DNA from: Candidatus Saccharimonadia bacterium | Lineage (GTDB): Bacteria; Patescibacteriota; Saccharimonadia; Saccharimonadales; UBA4665 | DNA length: 5,806 nt | Direction: 5' to 3' | Assembly: GCA_023268595.1 (NCBI GenBank) | Contig: JALQUD010000066.1 | Coordinates: forward strand, 1-5,806 | Shown: positions 1 to 5,806 of the stretch, piece after piece | How the letters are laid out: each line of letters starts with the position of its first letter | How positions within the stretch are numbered: the stretch's first letter is position 1 | Position numbers and translations under genes: made by a program | The notes under the pieces: generated by a model | Told to the model about the DNA's origin: nothing | What the model saw: only the letters and a program-made list of their open reading frames with translations | The model's database searches: none

Positions 1-689
1 TGTTCGATGAAGTATTGGCTGTCGGTGATGAAGGCTTCCAGAAGAAATGCGTCAATGCTTTCCGCGATCTCAAGGCTGAGGGGAGGACTATCATACTTGT
101 AACGCACGACATGGGTAACGTTGAGCGTTTCTGCGACCGGGTCCTGATAGTTGATAAGAGTAAGTATGTAGCCGAAGCGACGCCCGCTAAGGCCGCGTCG
201 ATATATGCCCGATTGAACATCGATGAAGATGCTATGAAGAAAGCCGACGCTGAAAGCGAAGAGACGGTGCGCATGGGCAGCGGCGAGGTCAGGGTGGCTA
301 AGCTGGCGATGTCGCAGGACGGTGAAGAGACCAAGACCTTCACTAATGGCAAGGACTGGACGATGAGAATCGACCTGGAGCGTGCGGTCGGTGCCGAGGG
401 GAAGAAGGTCGTCTGCGGCCTGGCATTCCATAACGCTGACGGAGTGCTGGTGGCTGGACCTAACAATACGCTGGCCCCTGCAGATGGTGGCAGCGACGTC
501 ATCGAGTACTCGGTAGCCGCCATGCCGTTGGCTCCCGGCGACTATACGCTGACAGTCGTACTATTCGACGAGAACGTATCCGACGAGCTGGATAAGCTCG
601 AGAAGTGGTATCATTTCAGCGTCATCTCCGACCGGCTCGTACCAGGCCTGGTACGTCTTGATGGCGAATGGAAATCACGCAAGGATTAA
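1..689 (+). CDS. wzt: Wzt-type polysaccharide ABC transporter ATPase, C-terminal part (5' end outside window)
   Basis: This is the ATPase subunit of a two-component ABC exporter that moves a finished polysaccharide across the cytoplasmic membrane; its permease partner (Wzm) is not in the window. The frame is open from base 3, so the ATG-lacking start inside the window is not real and Walker A and the signature motif are cut off. What remains begins in Walker B with FDEVLAVGD (catalytic Glu at 9-11), a D-loop typical of the Wzt/TagH group, followed by the switch histidine in VTHD (105-107) and the end of the nucleotide-binding domain near base 210. A linker then leads to a roughly 130-residue beta-rich domain (about 280-675) with GSGEVRVAK, TNGKDW, PLAPGDYTLTVVLFD and a closing GLVRLDGEW, the pattern of Wzt C-terminal carbohydrate-binding domains. 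In E. coli O8/O9a that domain binds the modified chain end. Stop TAA 687-689, followed 13 nt later by the methyltransferase. Family call is firm; substrate is unknown. Confidence 0.9.
   Translation, partial: FDEVLAVGDEGFQKKCVNAFRDLKAEGRTIILVTHDMGNVERFCDRVLIVDKSKYVAEATPAKAASIYARLNIDEDAMKKADAESEETVRMGSGEVRVAKLAMSQDGEETKTFTNGKDWTMRIDLERAVGAEGKKVVCGLAFHNADGVLVAGPNNTLAPADGGSDVIEYSVAAMPLAPGDYTLTVVLFDENVSDELDKLEKWYHFSVISDRLVPGLVRLDGEWKSRKD
638..655. repeat. 18-bp perfect palindrome near the 3' end of wzt
   Basis: Bases 638-655 read CGTACCAGGCCTGGTACG, identical on both strands. The element lies inside codons for VPGLV of the Wzt C-terminal domain and ends 47 nt before the methyltransferase ATG. In RNA it could form only a 7-bp stem with a GGCC loop. 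It may be an operator-like site, a processing hairpin or a coding coincidence; nothing else in the window repeats it. The structure itself is certain, a function is not shown. Confidence 0.4.
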
Positions 690-692
690 ATC

Positions 693-696
693 AGGA
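693..696 (+). promoter_or_regulatory. Shine-Dalgarno site of the methyltransferase gene
   Basis: AGGA lies 6 nt before the ATG at 703-705 and just after the wzt stop. It decides the start: the longer in-frame reading from TTG 658 would overlap wzt by 32 nt, would add 15 residues of low-complexity character (MMANGNHARIKSGIA) and has no comparable ribosome-binding sequence. Confidence 0.65.
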
Positions 697-702
697 ATAG
701 CC

Positions 703-1788
703 ATGCCGATACAATCAACCACCCAGAAAGTAACGGACCTGAGTCCGGACGGATCGACCAAATTCTTCCTTCTGGTGGACATCCTGGAGCAGGCATATAA
801 GAAGGATGAGGCTGCGACGGTCCGGATATTGGACGTCGGTGGCGGCAGTCGGTTCCTGCAGCAGCAGTTGAAAACATCGGGGTTGCAGTATGAGCTGACG
901 GTCCTAGACATCATCCCGAAGCCCGACGATATTGAAGTCCCTTACATCCACGCCGACATAACTGATAACGACATTCCGAACGATAGCTTCGACGTGGTAT
1001 TGAGCACGGACGTACTTGAACATGTGCCCGAGTCTGGTAAGCGTAAGTTTGTTGAAGAGTGCCTAAGAATCTCTAAGGATCTGTGCATTATCGCCGGGCC
1101 TTTCATGACCGATGGCGTCGACCGCGCGGAGGTGATCGTCAACGATTTCAATAAGCAATTGTTCGGGTCGGGCCAGGACTGGCTTGAAGAGCATCTGTTC
1201 TATGGCAAACCCCGGCTTGAAATGTTCTACGACATACTTGAAGCGCAAAAGATACCGCACCACGAGTTCGGTAGCCAGAGCCTGATGACATGGCTGCTTA
1301 ATACGCATACCAACCTGTTGGAAGCCAAGCTCGGCCTCGACACTAATGCACACCGTAAGCTGAATCGGCAGTATAACCGTGATTATCTAATGATGAATGA
1401 ATTCCAATCGCCGACCTACCGCCAGTTCGTCGTGATGTATAAGGATGCCGCGAAGCAACCTCTCGTGGATGTGACACGCTACACGGACAAGGGGGCCGAC
1501 GGTGACAGGATCTCGGTCTATGTGGGTGGGCTGATGCGGCTGTATGCCGACCGGATCGACCGGGCACAGGATAATGAGCGGCGATTAACCGAGGCTAACG
1601 CCAAGGCGTCAGACGACATCGCCCGACTGACTGAGCTATGCAAGGCCCAGGAGCGGACGATAGAGGATCAGTCCAGGACTTTAGCTAAGTTGCGGCCACT
1701 GTTGAACGTGATACACTCGAAACCTGTAGAGGGGGTCCGACGGTTGGCAGGGGCTAAGAAATTCCGCAGTAATAATGATGAGCAGTGA
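703..1788 (+). CDS. SAM-dependent methyltransferase with C-terminal coiled coil, polysaccharide cluster
   Basis: A 361-residue cytoplasmic class I methyltransferase, likely acting on the glycan exported by the upstream Wzt system. Motif I is ILDVGGGSRFL (residues 42-52), an acidic residue in VLDI (D69) fits the SAM ribose contact, and FDVVLSTDVLEHVPE (96-110) is the usual motif IV/post region of Methyltransf_11/23 proteins. The stretch WLEEHLFYGKP (about 160-170) recurs in methyltransferases of polysaccharide clusters. After about residue 280 comes a charged helical tail with heptad spacing: I306, C313, I320, L327 in one core position and L309, Q316, Q323, L330 in the other, predicting a short coiled coil. 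No signal peptide or membrane segment is visible. Start ATG 703 is chosen for its Shine-Dalgarno; stop TGA 1786-1788 overlaps the next gene's ribosome-binding site. The coiled coil and position next to wzt recall the chain terminator WbdD, but no kinase domain is present. Methylated sugar and position are unknown. Confidence 0.85.
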   Translation: MPIQSTTQKVTDLSPDGSTKFFLLVDILEQAYKKDEAATVRILDVGGGSRFLQQQLKTSGLQYELTVLDIIPKPDDIEVPYIHADITDNDIPNDSFDVVLSTDVLEHVPESGKRKFVEECLRISKDLCIIAGPFMTDGVDRAEVIVNDFNKQLFGSGQDWLEEHLFYGKPRLEMFYDILEAQKIPHHEFGSQSLMTWLLNTHTNLLEAKLGLDTNAHRKLNRQYNRDYLMMNEFQSPTYRQFVVMYKDAAKQPLVDVTRYTDKGADGDRISVYVGGLMRLYADRIDRAQDNERRLTEANAKASDDIARLTELCKAQERTIEDQSRTLAKLRPLLNVIHSKPVEGVRRLAGAKKFRSNNDEQ

Positions 1789-1791
1789 GGG
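1787..1791 (+). promoter_or_regulatory. Shine-Dalgarno site of the large glycosyltransferase, overlapping the upstream stop
   Basis: GAGGG shares two bases with the TGA stop of the methyltransferase and sits 7 nt before the ATG at 1799-1801. It favours that start over the in-frame ATGs at 1775 and 1778, which would overlap the upstream gene and lack a purine-rich site at the right distance. The arrangement suggests translational coupling, because a ribosome terminating at 1788 stands on this site. Confidence 0.65.
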
Positions 1792-1798
1792 CCACGAT

Positions 1799-4700
1799 AT
1801 GAATGACGATAAAAGCCGGAAGATGATCGAACGGGAGCAGTATCGGGCCAAACTGATTCAGGCCGAGCTTAATGCTGTCAAAAGCTCCAAGGCTTACCAG
1901 TTGTCCAAGAAGCTCGGTATCATCAAGGCTCAGATAAAGAGCGATCCGGTAGGTCTTTCTAAGAAGGCGGCCAAGATGTTGATGACAAATCCGAACAAAG
2001 CCCGACACATGTTCCGTAGCGCTAGCCATGGTGCGTTCATCGTACAGGGCGTGGCCGAACAGGCTGCCAAATATCAGGAGTGGATACTCTTGAACGAGCC
2101 GGATGAGGCGGAACTCGATGCGCAGCGCCATGATGCCTTGAAGCTTAAGTATAAACCGCTGATAAGTATCATAACGCCCGTGTTCAACCCGCCGGCCGAC
2201 GTTTTCGAAGAGCTGATCGAATCAGTATTGGAGCAGACGTATACTAACTTCGAGCTATGTCTCGGCAACTTCGGCGACGCACCGGAAATCGACGCTATGA
2301 TCGCACGCTACGCTAGGATGGACAAGCGGGTCAAGCACCTGTCGTTCAGTAAGAACCTAGGTATAGCAGGTAACTCCAATCAGATACTCGAAAAGACTAA
2401 AGGCGAGTTCATCGCACTGCTAGACCACGATGATACGCTTTCGCCGGATGCATTGTACGAGAACGCCAAAATGCTCAACGACAAACCTTACGACTTCATC
2501 TATTCCGATAAGGATAAAATTGATGAGGCTGGTAATCGGTTCGACCCCCTGTTCAAGCCGCATGAGTCCCCTGAAATGCTGCTTAATATCAACTATCTGA
2601 CGCACCTTAATGTCATGAGGACTGAGATCGTCAGGAAAATCGGTGGCTGGGACCCAGTGACCGATGGAGCTCAGGACTGGGATCTTTTCCTGAGGGTGAT
2701 TGACGCCTCGAAACATGTCGGCTTCATCCCGAAGGTCCTGTACCACTGGCGGGTCATCGCTACCTCGACTGCCATGTCCATCGAGACCAAGCCGTATGCG
2801 CTTGAAAACCAGCGCAAGACGGTAAATAAGTTCCTAGCTAAACATGGTATCCCCGCGGAAGCGCGTATGGAGCGTACGGAGCTCATACTCGAATGGAAGC
2901 CAGGCGCTTTGGATAAGCACCCGCTTTTTATGCTGTACTTTAGTAACCTGACCAACACACATCGGGTCATGAGGCGCGCCAGGGCCGTGGCGCCTGATGC
3001 CGAATTCGTAGTCCTGCTTGAAGGTGGCGATGGGCAACGCGTCGAGGAGATAGCTAGCAGTACCGGCGTGGAAGTCGTTTCTTATCCTGCCGGCGGCCAG
3101 GTCGAAGCGGTCGGCAAGTTCTTCTCCAAGCATAAGTCTCTGAAGGCAGAAACGGCCGTTTTCATGCTTGATTCCATCCGTCTGCCGAAGGGTGAGGAGT
3201 GGTATGGTCGGTTGACTGGCTGGCTAGGCATCCCGCAGCTGGCGGCGGTAAGTGGTCGGCTAGTTGATCGTCATGATCTCATCGTGAGTTCCGGCGGTAT
3301 CGTAACTCCTGGGTTGGAGTATTTCCCTTTGTTCAATAAGTACCCCCGGTACTACCAGAGCTATATAGGTAATGCCGAGTGGGTGCGTAACCTGAATGTC
3401 ATAGCTCCGTGGTTCTGCGCGACTCGTGTCAGTCTGCTGAAGGAGTATTGTGCCTCGGCAGCGGTCGATAAGCCCGATGACTGGAGCGACTACTTCCTTG
3501 CGTTGAGTGCTAAGTACCGGTTGGTCATGACTCCGCATGCCACTGCGTCGGTGTTCGATGGTGACACGATTGATGCTAGGCGCCCGATCGAAGCGCCTGC
3601 CCGGTTGAAGTCCGAGAAGGTGGTGAGCGACCCGTTCAGCAACCCTAATATGTCAGAACAGGACCCGCACCGCCTCTTTGATGACGAGCCCTTGATCGGC
3701 GTCAGTGACACGTCGGCTGAGGTTCATGCACCAGTCGATGTATACCAGCACGATGCGACTATATTGGCGGACAGTTTTGATATCACCCTGGATGAGATAG
3801 CGGCGGGATCTCGGACAGTCGAACAGACGGGTGATCCGCAATCAGTGGCATGGTTCCTGCCTTCGTTCGATGCCGTCTACGCCGGCCTTGCTAATATATT
3901 CCATTTTGCTACTTTCCTATCCGCTGAGCGTGGCCTGCGGACAACCTTCTATATCTTAAAAGCAGGCAATGACGCTTCGCAGGAGCATGGATTGGTTTCC
4001 GCTGCTTTCCCTGAGATGGCGAAGGCCCGGTTTGTCGCCATCACGCCCGCCGACCTCAGTAAAGTCAAGCCGCATGATCTAGGAATTGCCACGCAGTGGG
4101 CTACGGCATTTCCATTAGCTAAGTCAAAAACGGTCGGCCGAAAATACTACTTCATCCAAGATAATGAGGCGAATTTCTATCCCAAAGGTTCTGTATCGGC
4201 GTTAGTCGAGCTGACGTATAGTTTCGGCTTCAAAGCAATTGCTGGTACGAACGGACTGCTTGATATGTACCGCAAGCGTTACGGTGGCGATGGAGTGGTA
4301 ATGAAGTCAAAGGTTGATCTGAGCGCCTACTACCCTCGTGAAGACCGCTACTACACACCGGAGAAGCCGTATAAAGTATTCTTCTACGCTCGTCCAAACA
4401 TGCCACGTAATGCGTTTGAGCTCGGTATAGCTGGCCTAAAGCGCCTGAAGCAGCAGATGGGTAACGATGTTGAAGTGATAACCGCTGGCGCTCCCTGGGA
4501 TGCGGTTGCGTTCGGTGTAGAAGGTATGTTCACTAATCTGGGCAAGATTGAATATGAGGCTGTACCAAAGCTTTACCGATCGGTTGATGCTGGCCTGATG
4601 TTCATGTTTAGTGGGCACCCAGGGGTCACGGCTTCAGAGCTTATGGCGAGCGGTTGCCCAGTAGTCGTTAATGAATATGACGATGTCACTTGGCATGAAC

Positions 4701-4891
4701 TCTATCAGCACGAGAAGACTTGCCTCGTGACTAAGCCGACTGCCTCCGAGGTTGCTCGGAATATTCGTCGCTGCTTGGAAGAACAGGATCTACGTTGCAG
4801 GCTGATTGATGGAGGCCTCGAGAAAGCCAAAAGCTTTTATGATGGCTACGATGATCTCTTACCCGAAGTCTACAGGCAGATGCTAGACTGA
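1799..4891 (+). CDS. Multi-domain glycosyltransferase: GT2 GT-A + degenerate GT-A + WsaF-like GT-B
   Basis: A 1030-residue cytoplasmic enzyme that probably adds two different sugars, or two linkages, to a polysaccharide repeat. Residues 1-117 are basic and helical and contain SSKAYQLSKKLG (29-40), a tail motif often found beside polysaccharide glycosyltransferases. Residues about 118-355 form a complete GT2 domain: PLISIITPVFN (120-130), metal-binding DHDD (209-212), YSDKDKID (235-242), catalytic-base region AQDWDLFLR (291-299) and YHWR (315-318). Residues about 362-592 look like a second GT-A fold with AAVSGRL, SSGGIV, DDWSDYFLAL and TPHATASVFDG, but LDSIRLP stands where an acidic DxD would be expected. 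After a linker, residues 683-1028 match the WsaF rhamnosyltransferase type (GT4-like GT-B): VAWFLPSFDAVYAG, YFIQDNEANFYP, VFFYARPNMPRNAFELG and donor-side HPGVTASELMASGCPVVV with E947. WsaF itself is a beta-1,2-rhamnosyltransferase; rhamnose here is inferred. Start ATG 1799 is set by its GAGGG; stop TGA 4889-4891. No transmembrane helix is evident. Confidence 0.9.
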   Translation: MNDDKSRKMIEREQYRAKLIQAELNAVKSSKAYQLSKKLGIIKAQIKSDPVGLSKKAAKMLMTNPNKARHMFRSASHGAFIVQGVAEQAAKYQEWILLNEPDEAELDAQRHDALKLKYKPLISIITPVFNPPADVFEELIESVLEQTYTNFELCLGNFGDAPEIDAMIARYARMDKRVKHLSFSKNLGIAGNSNQILEKTKGEFIALLDHDDTLSPDALYENAKMLNDKPYDFIYSDKDKIDEAGNRFDPLFKPHESPEMLLNINYLTHLNVMRTEIVRKIGGWDPVTDGAQDWDLFLRVIDASKHVGFIPKVLYHWRVIATSTAMSIETKPYALENQRKTVNKFLAKHGIPAEARMERTELILEWKPGALDKHPLFMLYFSNLTNTHRVMRRARAVAPDAEFVVLLEGGDGQRVEEIASSTGVEVVSYPAGGQVEAVGKFFSKHKSLKAETAVFMLDSIRLPKGEEWYGRLTGWLGIPQLAAVSGRLVDRHDLIVSSGGIVTPGLEYFPLFNKYPRYYQSYIGNAEWVRNLNVIAPWFCATRVSLLKEYCASAAVDKPDDWSDYFLALSAKYRLVMTPHATASVFDGDTIDARRPIEAPARLKSEKVVSDPFSNPNMSEQDPHRLFDDEPLIGVSDTSAEVHAPVDVYQHDATILADSFDITLDEIAAGSRTVEQTGDPQSVAWFLPSFDAVYAGLANIFHFATFLSAERGLRTTFYILKAGNDASQEHGLVSAAFPEMAKARFVAITPADLSKVKPHDLGIATQWATAFPLAKSKTVGRKYYFIQDNEANFYPKGSVSALVELTYSFGFKAIAGTNGLLDMYRKRYGGDGVVMKSKVDLSAYYPREDRYYTPEKPYKVFFYARPNMPRNAFELGIAGLKRLKQQMGNDVEVITAGAPWDAVAFGVEGMFTNLGKIEYEAVPKLYRSVDAGLMFMFSGHPGVTASELMASGCPVVVNEYDDVTWHELYQHEKTCLVTKPTASEVARNIRRCLEEQDLRCRLIDGGLEKAKSFYDGYDDLLPEVYRQMLD

Positions 4892-4975
4892 TACTGATTC
4901 AATACTGCTAGAGATGAAAAGATGGCCAGATTTCTGGCCATCTTTTCTTTTTATATAGGACGCGCTGTACAGTTA
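4892..4975. other. Intergenic region between converging genes
   Basis: Eighty-four bases separate the glycosyltransferase stop from the stop of the minus-strand gene. Apart from the hairpin terminator at 4917-4952, nothing else is recognisable; there is no room for a gene and no promoter-like pair was seen. Confidence 0.8.
4917..4952 (+). terminator. Rho-independent terminator, probably bidirectional
   Basis: A perfect 13-bp stem (4917-4929 with 4934-4946) encloses an ATTT loop, with GC-rich core TGGCCAG. On the + strand the right arm ends in TTTT and is followed by CTTTTT, giving a good U-tract 26 nt or more after the glycosyltransferase stop. On the minus strand the AAAA of the left arm becomes a shorter UUUU run, so it can also stop the converging gene, whose stop is about 24 nt away. 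It marks the end of the polysaccharide operon. Confidence 0.92.
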
Positions 4976-5806
4976 TTAGCTAGCATTAGGGCCGCTGGGT
5001 AGTAAATAGAGCGTTGTGCCTTCAAGATAGCTAGGCTGATTAGACAGGTAGCGAGTCAGTATAGACCATGAAGGTATGTAACGTTTAGTACCATTCTCGA
5101 TTAAGAAATAGTTGCCTTTATCGTCTTGAATCAAGCGTGATGCCGAGCGCTTTAAGTCGAACGAATCGAATATCGACGGTGAAACTTGCAGAATGCCAGC
5201 AGATGGATTTATGTAGTTGGAAAGTGTGACGCCATCCGGGAATCCTAATGAGTATCCGAAACTGAGTAGCTTGATGCCAGAACCCGGCTTCTGGAGCAGC
5301 AGGGATACTTGGCGACTATCGTCCGGAATCAGGTTAAGGGTTGCGGCCGATAATGTAGTTGGCTGAACGCTCCGGCTCAGATAACCGTAAGTGACTTGTT
5401 GTTCAAAAGTCAGATTGAGTTTCTTGCCCTGGTTAATGAGCCACATTCGATTGTCTGACTGATCACTTGAGCGGACTAAGTATGAGGCCTCGGAGTCATT
5501 TGGAAAATAGTCGTTTGGTAGTGTTGCTATCTGTGGCAGCGATGCAGGGTAGGCATCAGCATGAATCCTGATAGGGCTTTTCTTGCCTTGTGACATAACA
5601 TAATTAGTGCCATTGATTGCTATGAAGTTTCTAAGTACTGTTGACGACACAGGGTAGCGAGCCAGCGCGTTATCGCTAATTTTAGGTGTCGAGCTAGAAA
5701 CGCCCCAGGCGTCATTATGTGCCGAATCAATAGCGTAAGACGTCGTACCATTCATTAGCAGGTACGCCTGACCTGCTTGATTTTTGACAATATAGTTAAC
5801 GAAAGC
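4976..5806 (-). CDS. Repeat-containing, probably cell-surface protein, C-terminal part (5' end outside window)
   Basis: The reading frame is open to the right edge (276 residues visible, beginning AFVNYIVKNQAGQAYLL), so the ATG at 5755 is an internal methionine rather than the start. The visible part is made of about five divergent repeats of 53-59 residues, each opening with a short hydrophobic strand (YLVRSS, LLLQKP, RLIQDD), then usually a Gly/Asn turn, an aromatic-hydrophobic strand and an NG-x-x-K/R-type hairpin such as YFLIENGTKRYIPS, followed by a Ser/Thr/Pro-rich stretch. This looks like a beta-strand-rich extracellular array of the kind seen in wall-binding or adhesive proteins. No transmembrane helix, LPXTG motif or enzyme signature is present in the visible part, and it ends plainly in PSGPNAS with TAA at 4976-4978. 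Any signal peptide or catalytic domain would lie beyond the window. Base composition is more AT-rich than the operon. Function is not recognised; it faces the glycan operon tail to tail and is transcribed separately. Confidence 0.75.
   Translation of the reverse strand, partial: AFVNYIVKNQAGQAYLLMNGTTSYAIDSAHNDAWGVSSSTPKISDNALARYPVSSTVLRNFIAINGTNYVMSQGKKSPIRIHADAYPASLPQIATLPNDYFPNDSEASYLVRSSDQSDNRMWLINQGKKLNLTFEQQVTYGYLSRSVQPTTLSAATLNLIPDDSRQVSLLLQKPGSGIKLLSFGYSLGFPDGVTLSNYINPSAGILQVSPSIFDSFDLKRSASRLIQDDKGNYFLIENGTKRYIPSWSILTRYLSNQPSYLEGTTLYLLPSGPNAS
4979..5806 (-). repeat. Five tandem divergent protein-level repeats
   Basis: Reading on the minus strand, the repeat units are about 5806-5645 (cut by the edge), 5644-5486, 5485-5309, 5308-5141 and 5140-4979, or 54, 53, 59, 56 and 54 residues. 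Aligned cores are AYLLMNGTTSYAI, NYVMSQGKKSPI, MWLINQGKKLNL, KLLSFGYSLGFP and YFLIENGTKRYIP. The fourth unit is the most decayed and has lost the NG/QG-K turn. The repeats are visible in protein, not as DNA identity, so they are old duplications. Boundaries are approximate to a few residues. Confidence 0.65.

Noticed and set aside
658..702. Longer methyltransferase start at TTG 658 (15 extra residues)
   Set aside because: It overlaps wzt by 32 nt and lacks a Shine-Dalgarno, whereas ATG 703 has AGGA at 6 nt.
1775..1798. Earlier in-frame ATGs at 1775 and 1778 for the glycosyltransferase
   Set aside because: No purine-rich site at suitable distance; GAGGG at 1787-1791 points to ATG 1799.
3845..4888. 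Possible composition shift marking a recent fusion of the GT-B module
   Set aside because: Hand counts of several 60-base lines vary from about 38% to 60% G+C within the module and its average is only slightly below the upstream part, so no clear boundary is seen.
690..4975. Open frames on the minus strand within the glycan operon
   Set aside because: They are short, overlap well-supported + strand genes completely and encode no recognisable motif.
5753..5755. ATG on the minus strand as the start of the repeat protein
   Set aside because: The frame stays open through 17 more codons to the window edge, and those residues complete the first repeat unit.

Overview
The window is bacterial and holds the 3' part of a surface-polysaccharide assembly and export operon on the + strand. 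A terminator separates it from a converging - strand gene for a repeat-containing, probably surface-located protein. Both end genes run off the window. TGA is used as a stop at 1786-1788 and 4889-4891, so the standard code (or code 11) applies. G+C looks close to 50% in the operon and visibly lower in the - strand gene. Taxonomy cannot be fixed from sequence alone. The mid-G+C composition, the Wzt/WsaF-type glycan genes and the 'NGxKRxI'-type repeats would fit a Patescibacteria/Saccharibacteria-like or actinobacterial genome. This is a low-confidence inference.

Layout: 1-689 is the C-terminal part of a Wzt-type ABC-transporter ATPase. It keeps Walker B, the switch histidine and a C-terminal beta-sandwich that in this family binds the polysaccharide. 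703-1788 is a SAM-dependent methyltransferase with a C-terminal coiled coil. 1799-4891 is a 1030-residue, multi-module glycosyltransferase: a complete GT-A (GT2) domain, a second GT-A-like region that has lost its metal-binding motif, and a C-terminal GT-B domain of the WsaF rhamnosyltransferase type. 4892-4975 is a short intergenic region with a strong hairpin terminator. 4976-5806 (minus) is the C-terminal part of a protein built of about five divergent 53-59 residue repeats.

The three + strand genes are separated by only 13 and 10 nt, each with a Shine-Dalgarno sequence placed for the downstream ATG, so they are very likely cotranscribed. A working model: the multi-domain glycosyltransferase builds a repeat-unit glycan on the cytoplasmic face, the methyltransferase modifies it (possibly capping the non-reducing end), and the Wzt C-terminal domain recognises the finished chain for export through a permease encoded upstream. 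The model rests on known Wzm/Wzt systems. The window alone does not show which sugar is made or where the methyl group goes.

No tRNA, rRNA, CRISPR array, insertion sequence or attachment site was seen. No promoter could be assigned: the operon promoter lies before the window, and the - strand gene starts beyond its right edge.
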